A stretch of 64,000 bases of DNA from NCBI GenBank assembly GCA_016208315.1, contig JACQYF010000001.1, positions 1 to 64,000 on the forward strand. The letters run 5' to 3'. Under the pieces are notes generated by a model that saw only the letters and a program-made list of their open reading frames with translations, was not told where the DNA came from and searched no databases. Positions 47,947-55,872 of the stretch are shown here, in pieces. Made by a program: the position numbers and the translations under genes. Source of the DNA: Chloroflexota bacterium. Its GTDB lineage: Bacteria; Chloroflexota; Anaerolineae; UBA4142. The stretch's first letter is position 1, and each line of letters starts with the position of its first letter.

Positions 47947-48453
47947 ATGTTATTCGATGTAGGACTGCTCGTCTTGCGTTTGATCGTCGGACTCGTTCTT
48001 TTCGCTCATGGCGCGCAAAAACTGTTCGGCTGGTTTGGCGGATACGGCCTTAAAGGCACGGCCGGTTGGCTCGGTTCCATCGGCATGCAGCCGGCGACGT
48101 TCTGGGCGATCGTGGCCGGAGCGAGCGAAGCCGCCGGCGGCTTGCTGCTGGCGCTCGGGTTGCTGAACCCGGTCGGTTCGCTCGGCATTATCGCCGCGAT
48201 GCTTACGGCGATTGTCAAAGTTCACTGGGGCAAGGGCTTGTTTGCCACTAACGGCGGCAGCGAGCTTCCGTTGACCAATCTCGCGGTTGCGCTTGGCGTG
48301 GCGCTCGTCGGTCCCGGCGCCTATTCGCTCGACGCGCTGCTCGGCATCGCGCTTCCGCAGCCGATTACGTGGGTGGCCGGATTGGCGGCGGTGGCTCTCG
48401 GCGCGGCGGCCGCGATGGCGGCTCCGGCGCGCCAATCTGCGCCCGCGAACTAG
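47947..48453 (+). CDS. DoxX family membrane protein
   Basis: 168 residues from ATG 47947 (GGAGG site). Four membrane helices; LLVLRLIVGLVLFAHGAQKL and FGWFGGYGLKGTAGWLGSIG are the DoxX signature, with SEAAGGLLLALGLLNPVGSL and KVHWGKGLFATNGGSELPLT following. DoxX proteins are linked to thiosulfate:quinone oxidation or redox stress; the specific role is not known. Confidence 0.88.
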   Translation: MLFDVGLLVLRLIVGLVLFAHGAQKLFGWFGGYGLKGTAGWLGSIGMQPATFWAIVAGASEAAGGLLLALGLLNPVGSLGIIAAMLTAIVKVHWGKGLFATNGGSELPLTNLAVALGVALVGPGAYSLDALLGIALPQPITWVAGLAAVALGAAAAMAAPARQSAPAN

Positions 48454-48472
48454 TCTCACTCCGAAAACGCGT

Positions 48473-48501
48473 TAGACAGAGGCGCGGCATTGCCGTATAA
48501 T
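48473..48501 (+). promoter_or_regulatory. Promoter of the BTAD regulator, likely leaderless
   Basis: TAGACA (48473-48478), a 17-bp spacer and TATAAT (48496-48501). ATG 48510 follows after 8 nt without a Shine-Dalgarno sequence. Confidence 0.7.
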
Positions 48502-48509
48502 AACCGGCG

Positions 48510-51500
48510 ATGTCCGCGCCTCGGTTTTTCTTTCTCGGCAAGCCGCAATTCGAACTCGACGGGCAGCCGGTCGAGCTGACTTCCGCCAAGGCCATCGCGC
48601 TCCTCGGCTATCTGGCTGTGTCCCGCGAACCGCAACCCCGCGAGCGGCTGCTCGGCTTGCTCTGGGCCGAAAGCTCCGAGGAAGCCGCGCGCAAGAATCT
48701 CCGCAACACGCTCTGGACGATTCGCAAAACCCTCGGCGACGACGTGCTCAATGCCGATGACGACCACCTCGCGATTGCCGATTCCGCCTGGGTTGATGTG
48801 CGCGAATTCGAACTTGTAACTTCCCACTTCGAACTTTCAATTCCCCTATTCCGCGGTCCCTTCCTCGACGGCCTCGTCCTCTCCGACGCGCCTGATTTCG
48901 AAATCTGGCTCACCGGCGCGCGCGAGCGCTTGAGCGAAGCGTATTCCCGCGCGCTGTCGGCCTTGGTGGACGCCTATCGCGCCGCGGGCCATTGGCGCGA
49001 GGTGATCGCGGTCGCGCAGCGCGCGTTGGCGCACGACGCGCTGCAGGAACCGATGGCCCGCGCGCTCATGGATGCGCACGCGCGCCTCGGCGAACGCGCC
49101 GAAGCCCTGCGCCATTACGAGACGCTGCGCGCCACCCTCGAACGCGAATTGGGCGTGCCGCCGCTGCCGGAAACCCAGCAACTGCGCGCGGCCATCGTCG
49201 CTGGCGCCGTAGGGGCAACCCTCGTGGTTGCCCTGGCCCCAGGGCAACCACGAGGGTTGCCCCTACAAAAACGCAAAGAAAAATCGCGCGAGCCATTTAT
49301 CGGTCGCCGCGCCGAAATGCTGGCGCTCGACGCCGAACTGCAAGCCGCGGCCGCCCAAGCGCGCATCGTGCTCCTCACCGGCGAAGTGGGCATCGGCAAA
49401 TCGCGCTTGTGGCGCGAATGGTCGTCGAACCTCGCGCCGCGCGCGGCGATCCTCCAAGCGCGCTGTCTCGATTCGACCCAAGCGCTGCCCTTTGCGCCGC
49501 TGGCCGAATTGTTCGGCCAGCCGGTCATGGCGCAGAAATTCGACGCCGTATCTCCGATCTGGCTCGCGGAGGTTGCGCGTCTCTTGCCTCAAATTCGCGC
49601 GACACACCCCAATTTGCCCGCGCCCGCCACGCTGCCGCCGGATGAGGAACGCCGGCATCTTTTCGAAGCGTTCACGCAATGTCTCCTCGCGCTCGACGCG
49701 CGCCCGCTCGTCGTGTTCCTTGACGATGTACACTGGGCCGACCGCGCCACGCTCGATTGGCTCGGCTACGCGGCACACCGGCTTCACGACCGGCCGTTCT
49801 TACTCGTACTGGCTTATCGGCCCGAAGATGCGCCGAGCACGCTCGCGCATCTCGTCGCGAGCTGGGGACGCGTAGGGTTGGCGCGCCGCGTGCCGCTCGC
49901 GCGCTTGACGGCCGCGGAATCGGCCGCGCTGATCGCCTCGCTCGGCGGCGATCCGGCGCTCACCGAAAGGGCGCAGACGCAGGCGGCCGGCAATCCGTAC
50001 TTTCTCATCGAAATGTATCGCGCGCTGCCGAGTGATCTGCCCCCGGTCTTGAGCGAGTTGATTCGGGCGCGCCTCGACCGCCTGGATGGCACGGCGCGCC
50101 AGGTGCTGCAAGCGGCCGCCGTGCTCGGCCCGGATTTCGATTTTGCGATCTTGCGCCGGACAAGCGGACGCAGCGAAGAAGAAACGCTCGAGGCGCTCGA
50201 CGCGCTGTTGAATGCCAACGTGTTGAGCGAACGCGACGGGCGCTATTATTTCGCGCACCCGCTCGTCGCCGCGGTCGTGCAAAATAGTTTGAGCGGCGCG
50301 CGGCGCGCCTTCATTCATCGCCGCGCGGCCCAAGCCCTCGAAGCCACGTTTGCCCATCGCCTGCCGCAAATCGCCGGACAGCTGGCGGCGCATTACGCGC
50401 AAGCGGGCGATGTCGCGCCCGCCGCGCATTACGCCGAAATGGCGGCAGAACGCGCGCTCGCGCTGGCCGCATCCGCCGAAGCGATTGACTTTTATCGTCA
50501 GGCGCTCGCGCTCCAAGCGACGCCCGCGCGGCGCATGGGCCTGGGCCGCGTGCTCTTGCGCCAGGTCGAATTGCAAGACGCGCGCGCTACTTTCGAAGCC
50601 GCGCTGCAAGAGTATCAAGCCACGGGCGACCGGCGCGGGGCGGCGCGCGCGGCGTTGAATATCGCCGAGACCTATTACCCGGCCGGCCGTTTCGATCTGG
50701 GACGCGCGTGGACCGAGCAAGCGCTGGTGTTCGTCGCGAACGAAGACGATCCCGAATCGCACGCCCTAGCGCGCCTGGCGCTCGCTTCCGGCGAATTGGG
50801 CCAGGCGCATTCTTTCGAGGACGCGCAAAGGAATTTGGACGAGGCGACGCGGCACGCCGCGGAGAATCACCTGCCCGATATCGCCGCGCGCGCGCGTTTT
50901 GTGTTAGGCAACCTGTTCGCCGAGCGCGGCGAGCTCAAGCGCGCGCTCGCCGCCTATCGCGAGACGATTGATTTCGCCGCCGCGGCGGGCAACGATTTTC
51001 AGCAAGTGCTGGGGCACAATAATCTCGCGTACCACGCGCTCGTCGACGGCGACCTCGCGACCGCGCACGAACACATCGCCGCCGCGCTGTCCCTCGCCGA
51101 GGAACGGGCGCTGCGCCTCCCGTTACAGCACCTTTACAGCACGCGCGGCGAGATCGCGCTTGCCGAAAAGGAATGGGATGAGGCCGAGGGTTGGTTCCAT
51201 CGCGCGCAGGCCGAGGCGGAAAAGAACCACAACGCGCGCGAGATCGCGAACGCGCGCGCGAATCTGGCTTTGGCGGCCCGCGGCCGCGGCGACCTCGACG
51301 GCGCGCTGATCCTGCTCGAAACCGCGCGCGACGCGGTCGCCCATCTGCAGGACCTTCACCTGCAAATCAAAATTGACCTGTGGCTCACGGAGCTTTTGTT
51401 CGAACGCGGCGAGTGCGCGGCCGGCGCCGAATCGCTGGCCCGCGCCGAGAGGCGTTTGGAAGGCGGCGAGCGGAAACAATTGCAGGCCTGGGCGCGGCGC

Positions 51501-51536
51501 CTGAGAAGCAAGCTAGCGGAAAATCCGGTTCTGTGA
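48510..51536 (+). CDS. Large BTAD-AAA-TPR transcriptional regulator (AfsR/MalT-like)
   Basis: 1008 residues. An N-terminal DNA-binding winged helix (FFLGKPQFELDGQPVELTSA, LLWAESSEEAARKNLRNTLW) and BTAD domain (to about 230), an AAA/NACHT-like ATPase (about 258-560; GRRAEMLALD, Walker A LLTGEVGIGKSRLW, Walker B-like PLVVFLDDVHWADRATLDW), and C-terminal TPR repeats (about 640-1000). Such proteins regulate genes in response to a ligand. Residues about 234-253 (VGATLVVALAPGQPRGLPLQ) are the in-frame translation of a perfect palindrome placed between BTAD and ATPase. Its own promoter is 8 nt from ATG. Targets unknown. Confidence 0.9.
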   Translation: MSAPRFFFLGKPQFELDGQPVELTSAKAIALLGYLAVSREPQPRERLLGLLWAESSEEAARKNLRNTLWTIRKTLGDDVLNADDDHLAIADSAWVDVREFELVTSHFELSIPLFRGPFLDGLVLSDAPDFEIWLTGARERLSEAYSRALSALVDAYRAAGHWREVIAVAQRALAHDALQEPMARALMDAHARLGERAEALRHYETLRATLERELGVPPLPETQQLRAAIVAGAVGATLVVALAPGQPRGLPLQKRKEKSREPFIGRRAEMLALDAELQAAAAQARIVLLTGEVGIGKSRLWREWSSNLAPRAAILQARCLDSTQALPFAPLAELFGQPVMAQKFDAVSPIWLAEVARLLPQIRATHPNLPAPATLPPDEERRHLFEAFTQCLLALDARPLVVFLDDVHWADRATLDWLGYAAHRLHDRPFLLVLAYRPEDAPSTLAHLVASWGRVGLARRVPLARLTAAESAALIASLGGDPALTERAQTQAAGNPYFLIEMYRALPSDLPPVLSELIRARLDRLDGTARQVLQAAAVLGPDFDFAILRRTSGRSEEETLEALDALLNANVLSERDGRYYFAHPLVAAVVQNSLSGARRAFIHRRAAQALEATFAHRLPQIAGQLAAHYAQAGDVAPAAHYAEMAAERALALAASAEAIDFYRQALALQATPARRMGLGRVLLRQVELQDARATFEAALQEYQATGDRRGAARAALNIAETYYPAGRFDLGRAWTEQALVFVANEDDPESHALARLALASGELGQAHSFEDAQRNLDEATRHAAENHLPDIAARARFVLGNLFAERGELKRALAAYRETIDFAAAAGNDFQQVLGHNNLAYHALVDGDLATAHEHIAAALSLAEERALRLPLQHLYSTRGEIALAEKEWDEAEGWFHRAQAEAEKNHNAREIANARANLALAARGRGDLDGALILLETARDAVAHLQDLHLQIKIDLWLTELLFERGECAAGAESLARAERRLEGGERKQLQAWARRLRSKLAENPVL
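49209..49266. repeat. Perfect 58-bp palindrome inside the BTAD regulator gene
   Basis: Two 28-bp arms (starting GTAGGGGCAACCCTCGTGG) are exact complements with a 2-nt centre. The frame stays open through it. Confidence 0.95.
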
Positions 51537-51566
51537 TATATACTGTTTTCACTGGAGGGACCATCC

Positions 51567-52340
51567 ATGAGACTCAAAGACAAAGTCGCTTTGATCACGG
51601 GCGCGGCCAGCGGCATCGGGCGCGAGACTGCGCTGCTGTTTGCCGCCGAAGGCGCAAAGGTCGTCGTGGTGGATGTGAACGATCCGGCCGGCGCCGAAAC
51701 CGTGACGGCGATCGAGCAGCAAGGTTGCGAAGCCGTCTACGTTCATGCCGATGTTTCCAAGTCAGCCGACTGCGAAAACATGGTGCGCGTGGCCGAACAG
51801 ACATTTGGCAAATTGAACGTGCTCTTCAACAACGCTGGCATCATGCACGGCGACGACGACAATGCGATGACGACGAGTGAAGCCGTTTGGGATCTGACGA
51901 TGAACATCAATCTCAAAGGCGTCTTTCTCGGCTGCAAGTATGGCATTCCCGCGCTCAAGCGCGCCGGCGGCGGCTCGATCATCAACACCGCGTCGTTCGT
52001 TGCGATCCTCGGCGCGGCGACGCCGCAAATCGCGTACACCGCGAGCAAAGGCGGTGTGCTCTCGATGACGCGCGAGCTGGCGCTCATTCACGCGCGCGAA
52101 AACATTCGCGTCAACGCGCTGTGCCCCGGCCCACTGCGGACCGAACTCCTCATGAAATTTCTCAACACCGAAGAAAAAAAACAGCGCCGCCTCGTCCACA
52201 TTCCGATGGGGCGCTTTGGCGAAGCGAAAGAAATGGCCTATGCCGCGCTCTACCTCGCGTCCGACGAATCGTCCTACGTGACGGGAACCGAGTTCATGGT
52301 GGACGGCGGCATTACGGCGGCGTATGTAACTCCACAGTAG
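51567..52340 (+). CDS. Short-chain dehydrogenase/reductase
   Basis: 257 residues, classical SDR. NAD(P)-binding TGAASGIGRE, NNAG, catalytic Ser (INTASFVAIL), YTASK, and VNALCPGPLRTELL; VTGTEFMVDGGITAAY ends it. The acidic VVVDVNDP after beta-2 suggests NAD preference. It oxidises or reduces a hydroxyl/carbonyl group; as first gene of the cluster with an aldehyde dehydrogenase it may oxidise an alcohol intermediate. The TAG stop runs into a palindrome. Confidence 0.9.
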   Translation: MRLKDKVALITGAASGIGRETALLFAAEGAKVVVVDVNDPAGAETVTAIEQQGCEAVYVHADVSKSADCENMVRVAEQTFGKLNVLFNNAGIMHGDDDNAMTTSEAVWDLTMNINLKGVFLGCKYGIPALKRAGGGSIINTASFVAILGAATPQIAYTASKGGVLSMTRELALIHARENIRVNALCPGPLRTELLMKFLNTEEKKQRRLVHIPMGRFGEAKEMAYAALYLASDESSYVTGTEFMVDGGITAAYVTPQ

Positions 52341-52380
52341 TGCATACTACGTATTACGTAATACGCACTACGCAATACGA
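52338..52380. repeat. Palindrome of TACGTATTACG / CGTAATACGCACTACG words
   Basis: Short words TACTACGTATTACG, CGTAATACG, CACTACGCAATACG fill the gap between the SDR and ALDH genes; CGCAATACG also occurs at the end of the 53848-53905 element. Confidence 0.65.
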
Positions 52381-52392
52381 GAAAGGACACCG

Positions 52393-53850
52393 ATGTCTAC
52401 TACAATCCCCTTCGAGGGCTTGCTCGTTGACGGCCGGCGCGGGCCGAGCGCGGACGGCAAGACGACGGACGTGTACAATCCCGCGAACGGCGAGGTGATC
52501 GCGCAGGTGGCCGCGGCGACGAAAGAGGACGCCGATCGCGCGGTGCGCGCGGCGCACATATGCTTCGAGCAGGGCGCGTGGCGCAAGATGAATTCGCGCG
52601 ACCGCGGGCGGCTGCTTATGCGGATTTCGAACCTGATGCGCGATAATCTCGATAGGTTTCGCAAGCTCGAATCGCAGAACGGCGGCAAGCCGATTTCGGC
52701 GACCGGTTGGGAATTGGAGAGCGTCGCGAACACGTTCGAATATTACGCGGGTGCGGTCAACAAGTTTCACGGCGAAACGATTCCGGTTGCCAAAGACGGA
52801 AACCTGCTCACCTTTCACGAGCCGCTCGGCGTGTGCGTGCTGATCACGCCGTGGAACTTTCCGCTAATGATTGCCGCGTGGAAAATCGCGCCCGCGCTGG
52901 CGATGGGCAACACGGTCGTCCTCAAGCCCGCGAGCGTTACGCCGCTCACCGCGCTCGCGTTCGGCGATCTTGTGCTCCAAGCGGGTGTGCCCGAAGGCGT
53001 GTTCAACGTGCTGCCCGGTCCCGGCCATCTCGCCGGATCGGCGCTCGTCACGCATCCCCTCGTCCGCAAAATCTCGCTCACCGGCTCGACCGAGGTAGGC
53101 GCGAGCATAATGAAGTTGGCATCGGACGGCATCAAGCGCGTCTCATTGGAACTCGGCGGCAAATCGGCCAACATCGTTTTTGCCGATACGAATCTCGATA
53201 CGTGCGTCGAGTCGTCGCTCTGGTCGGTGTACGACAACTCGGGGCAGGACTGCTGTTCGCGCAGCCGCTTTCTCGTCGAGCGACCGATCTTTGACGAATT
53301 CGTGGAACGCTTCGTCCAGCGCGTCAAGACTCTCAAGGTCGGCGACCCTGCGGACGAGAAAACCGAGATGGGGCCGCTCATCACGCCGCAGCATCGCCAG
53401 GCGGTTTGCAAATACATTGACATCGGCGACGGCGAAGGCGCGCGGCGCGTCGTCGGCGGCGACGCGCCGACGCAGGGCCCGCTCGCGAAAGGCAACTATT
53501 TGATGCCCGCGGTCTATGTGGATGTCAAACCGTCAATGCGAATCGCGCAGGAAGAAATTTTTGGGCCGGTCGTCGCGATGTTGCCGTTCGATACGGAAGA
53601 GGAATCAGTCCGCATAGCGAACGACAGCCATTACGGTTTGTCCGGCTCGCTCTGGACGCGCGACGTGGGACGCGCGATGCGGATGGCCCGCGCGCTCGAA
53701 ACCGGTTTGCTTTCGATCAACTCCAGCAGCAGCGTCCACATCGAAGCGCCCTTCGGCGGCGTCAAGCAAAGCGGCATCGGCCGCGAGCAGGGCATGGTCG
53801 CGCTGGGGCATTACAGCGAGTACAAGAGCGTGTTTATTGCCAATGAATAA
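52393..53850 (+). CDS. NAD-dependent aldehyde dehydrogenase
   Basis: 485 residues. ALDH superfamily: TPWNFPLMIAAWKIAPALA, NTVVLKPASVTPLTA, SLTGSTEVG, catalytic Glu in SLELGGKSANIVF and catalytic Cys in NSGQDCCSRSR, with EEIFGPVVAMLPF at the cofactor pocket. Closest in flavour to betaine-aldehyde or gamma-aminobutyraldehyde dehydrogenases, but the substrate cannot be fixed. It lies in the SDR/amidotransferase/flavoprotein cluster. Confidence 0.93.
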   Translation: MSTTIPFEGLLVDGRRGPSADGKTTDVYNPANGEVIAQVAAATKEDADRAVRAAHICFEQGAWRKMNSRDRGRLLMRISNLMRDNLDRFRKLESQNGGKPISATGWELESVANTFEYYAGAVNKFHGETIPVAKDGNLLTFHEPLGVCVLITPWNFPLMIAAWKIAPALAMGNTVVLKPASVTPLTALAFGDLVLQAGVPEGVFNVLPGPGHLAGSALVTHPLVRKISLTGSTEVGASIMKLASDGIKRVSLELGGKSANIVFADTNLDTCVESSLWSVYDNSGQDCCSRSRFLVERPIFDEFVERFVQRVKTLKVGDPADEKTEMGPLITPQHRQAVCKYIDIGDGEGARRVVGGDAPTQGPLAKGNYLMPAVYVDVKPSMRIAQEEIFGPVVAMLPFDTEEESVRIANDSHYGLSGSLWTRDVGRAMRMARALETGLLSINSSSSVHIEAPFGGVKQSGIGREQGMVALGHYSEYKSVFIANE

Positions 53851-53905
53851 AACGTGAAACGTAAAACGTAAGGTGCTCTTTACGTTTCACGTTTTACGCA
53901 ATACG
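53848..53905. repeat. Palindrome of GTGAAACGTAAAACGTAA words (second copy)
   Basis: AACGTGAAACGTAAAACGTAA and TTTACGTTTCACGTTTTACG arms; the same words make up the element at 2069-2140, more than 50 kb away. It begins at the ALDH stop codon (TAA). Confidence 0.8.
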
Positions 53906-53918
53906 AATAGGAGCTACA

Positions 53919-54782
53919 ATGACCGTAACACAACCCCTCGCCATCTGCGTCATCAACGGCTATCCTGCGCCGAATCGCGCGGTGTTGGCCGAGGCGGGGA
54001 TGAAGCAGGCGCACGAGATGTACGTAGATTTTCTCAAAGAGTACACGCCTAACGCCAAAATTGATACGCTGTACATCGCCGACCTGGACACCGCGCTGCC
54101 AACCGGCACAAATCTATCGTCCTACGATGCGTACATCTGGACCGGCTCGAACCTGACAATTTACCACGATCAGCCGAGCGTGACACGCCAAATTGAGTTT
54201 AGCCGCGCCGTTTACGGCGCGGGCAAGCCGCAGTACGGCAGTTGCTGGGGCGTGCAGATGGCAGCGGTCGCGGCGGGCGGTGAGGTGCAAAAAAACCCCA
54301 AGGGCCGCGAGTGGGCGTTTGCGCGCGACATTCACCTGACCGACGCGGGCAAGCAGCATCCGCTCTACCGCGGCAAGCCGCACCAATTCAACGGATTCAT
54401 CATGCACTTGGATATTGTGACGCGCGTCCCCGAAGGCGGCACGCTCTTGGCAATCAACGAACACTCGCCGGTGCAGGCACTCGCGGTGCAATGCGGCAAA
54501 GGCGCCTTCTGGGCGACGCAGTATCATCCCGAGTACAATCTCTACGAAATGGCGCGGCTGCTGATCGCGCGCAAAGAGCCGCTCACGACCGAGGGCTTTT
54601 TCGTCAAGCAAGAAGATGTCGAAAAGCTCGCGGCGGACATGATCGAATTGTACAAAAAGCCGGAAACGAAGGGACTGAGGGAGCAACTGAAAATCGGCGA
54701 CGACATTCTGGACGCGCAGATTCGGCAGCAAGAGTTGCGGAACTGGGTGGATTTCCTAGTATTGCCATCATTGGCGAAATGA
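53919..54782 (+). CDS. Class I glutamine amidotransferase-like protein
   Basis: 287 residues. Nucleophile Cys in PQYGSCWGVQMAAVAAGG and the His/Glu pair in WATQYHPEYNLYEM complete the class I triad. The arrangement is like GMP-synthase-type amidotransferase domains that occur as stand-alone proteins, rather than gamma-glutamyl-GABA hydrolase (PuuD). It may donate ammonia or hydrolyse a gamma-glutamyl amide. In the cluster it lies between ALDH and a choline-kinase-like gene. Confidence 0.85.
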   Translation: MTVTQPLAICVINGYPAPNRAVLAEAGMKQAHEMYVDFLKEYTPNAKIDTLYIADLDTALPTGTNLSSYDAYIWTGSNLTIYHDQPSVTRQIEFSRAVYGAGKPQYGSCWGVQMAAVAAGGEVQKNPKGREWAFARDIHLTDAGKQHPLYRGKPHQFNGFIMHLDIVTRVPEGGTLLAINEHSPVQALAVQCGKGAFWATQYHPEYNLYEMARLLIARKEPLTTEGFFVKQEDVEKLAADMIELYKKPETKGLREQLKIGDDILDAQIRQQELRNWVDFLVLPSLAK

Positions 54783-54788
54783 TGCGTG

Positions 54789-54951
54789 AGCAGAGGAGCA
54801 GGGGAGCGGGGGAGCAGGGGAGATGCATATGTCATTGCGAGGAGCGCATTTTGCGACGAAGCAATCTCCAATGCCGATGTCGGGGATTGCTTCGCAAAAA
54901 CCGCTCGCAATGACATCTCCCTTGCTCCTCTGCACCCCTGCTCCCCTGCAT
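54789..54951. repeat. Nested composite palindrome, about 160 bp
   Basis: Outer arms: AGCAGAGGAGCAGGGGAGC words and CCCCTGCTCCCCTG words. Inside lie GTCATTGCGAGGAGCG / CGCTCGCAATGAC and GAAGCAATCTCC / GGGGATTGCTTCGC. It fills the entire gap between two cluster genes. Confidence 0.9.
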
Positions 54952-54960
54952 GGATTACAA

Positions 54961-55872
54961 ATGGCACTTTCTCTTGAAGACGCCCTCGCCCGCGTGCCAC
55001 ACTGGGCGGGCGCGACCGACATACGCACATCGCCCCTCGGCGGTGGGATCACCAATCAGAATTTCCGCGTGGACGTAAACGGTGAGTCGTTCGTGCTGCG
55101 CATCGGCGGCGCAAAGACCGAGTTGCTCGGCATTGATCGGCGCAACGAGTACGCGGCGAACCAGGCGGCGGCGAGCATCGGACTGGCGCCGGACGTCATT
55201 TTCTTTATCGAGCCGGAAGGGTATTTGGTTACGCGGTTTCTCACCGCGCGCCCGCTGCCGCGCGAGGAGATCGGCAAGCCGGAAAACATTCGGCGCGTCG
55301 CAGCCGCGCTCAATCGCCTTCATGCCCTGCCAAGCATCCCCGGCGCGTTCTCTCCATTCCGCACGGTCGAGGAATATGAACGGACCGCGCGCCAACACGG
55401 CGTGGCCTTCCCCGACCATTTCGATTGGTTGATGGCGCGCCTGCGCGAGATTGAAGCCGCGTTTCTGCACGATCCGTTCACGCCCTGTCCCTGCCATAAC
55501 GACCTGCTCAATGAGAATTTCCTCGATGACGGTAACATCCGCATCCTCGACTGGGAGTACGCGGGTATGGGCGACCCCGCGTTCGACCTTGCAAACTTTG
55601 CGGTGCACCACGGGTTCGGCGACGAGCAGGATGCGTTTTTGCTGGCGTGTTACTACCTCACTCCTAACCCCCGAAGGGGGATGGGGGTGAGGTTCGCCCG
55701 CCACAAGCTCATGAAGATCGTCTCCGATTGCCGCGAGGCGATGTGGGGCATGGTGCAGATCGGCATCTCCAAACTCGATTTCGATTTTCGCGGCTACGCC
55801 GACAAGCATTTCAACCGGATGGCGGAGATGATTCGCGATCCCCGCCTTGAAAAGTGGCTAAAGGAATTTTGA
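54961..55872 (+). CDS. Choline/ethanolamine kinase-like phosphotransferase
   Basis: 303 residues from ATG 54961. Aminoglycoside-phosphotransferase/choline-kinase fold: PLGGGITNQNFRVDVNGESF, catalytic HNDLLNENFLDD (HxDxxxxN) and metal-binding ILDWEYAGMGDPAFDLANF. The latter segment is close to choline/ethanolamine kinases. It would phosphorylate an amino alcohol or similar. It ends overlapping the flavoprotein gene start (TGATG), so it is cotranscribed with it. Confidence 0.88.
   Translation: MALSLEDALARVPHWAGATDIRTSPLGGGITNQNFRVDVNGESFVLRIGGAKTELLGIDRRNEYAANQAAASIGLAPDVIFFIEPEGYLVTRFLTARPLPREEIGKPENIRRVAAALNRLHALPSIPGAFSPFRTVEEYERTARQHGVAFPDHFDWLMARLREIEAAFLHDPFTPCPCHNDLLNENFLDDGNIRILDWEYAGMGDPAFDLANFAVHHGFGDEQDAFLLACYYLTPNPRRGMGVRFARHKLMKIVSDCREAMWGMVQIGISKLDFDFRGYADKHFNRMAEMIRDPRLEKWLKEF

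Noticed and set aside
53919-54782. Assignment as PuuD (gamma-glutamyl-GABA hydrolase)
   Set aside because: The nucleophile context SCWGVQMA is of the GMP-synthase amidotransferase type, not the peptidase C26 type.
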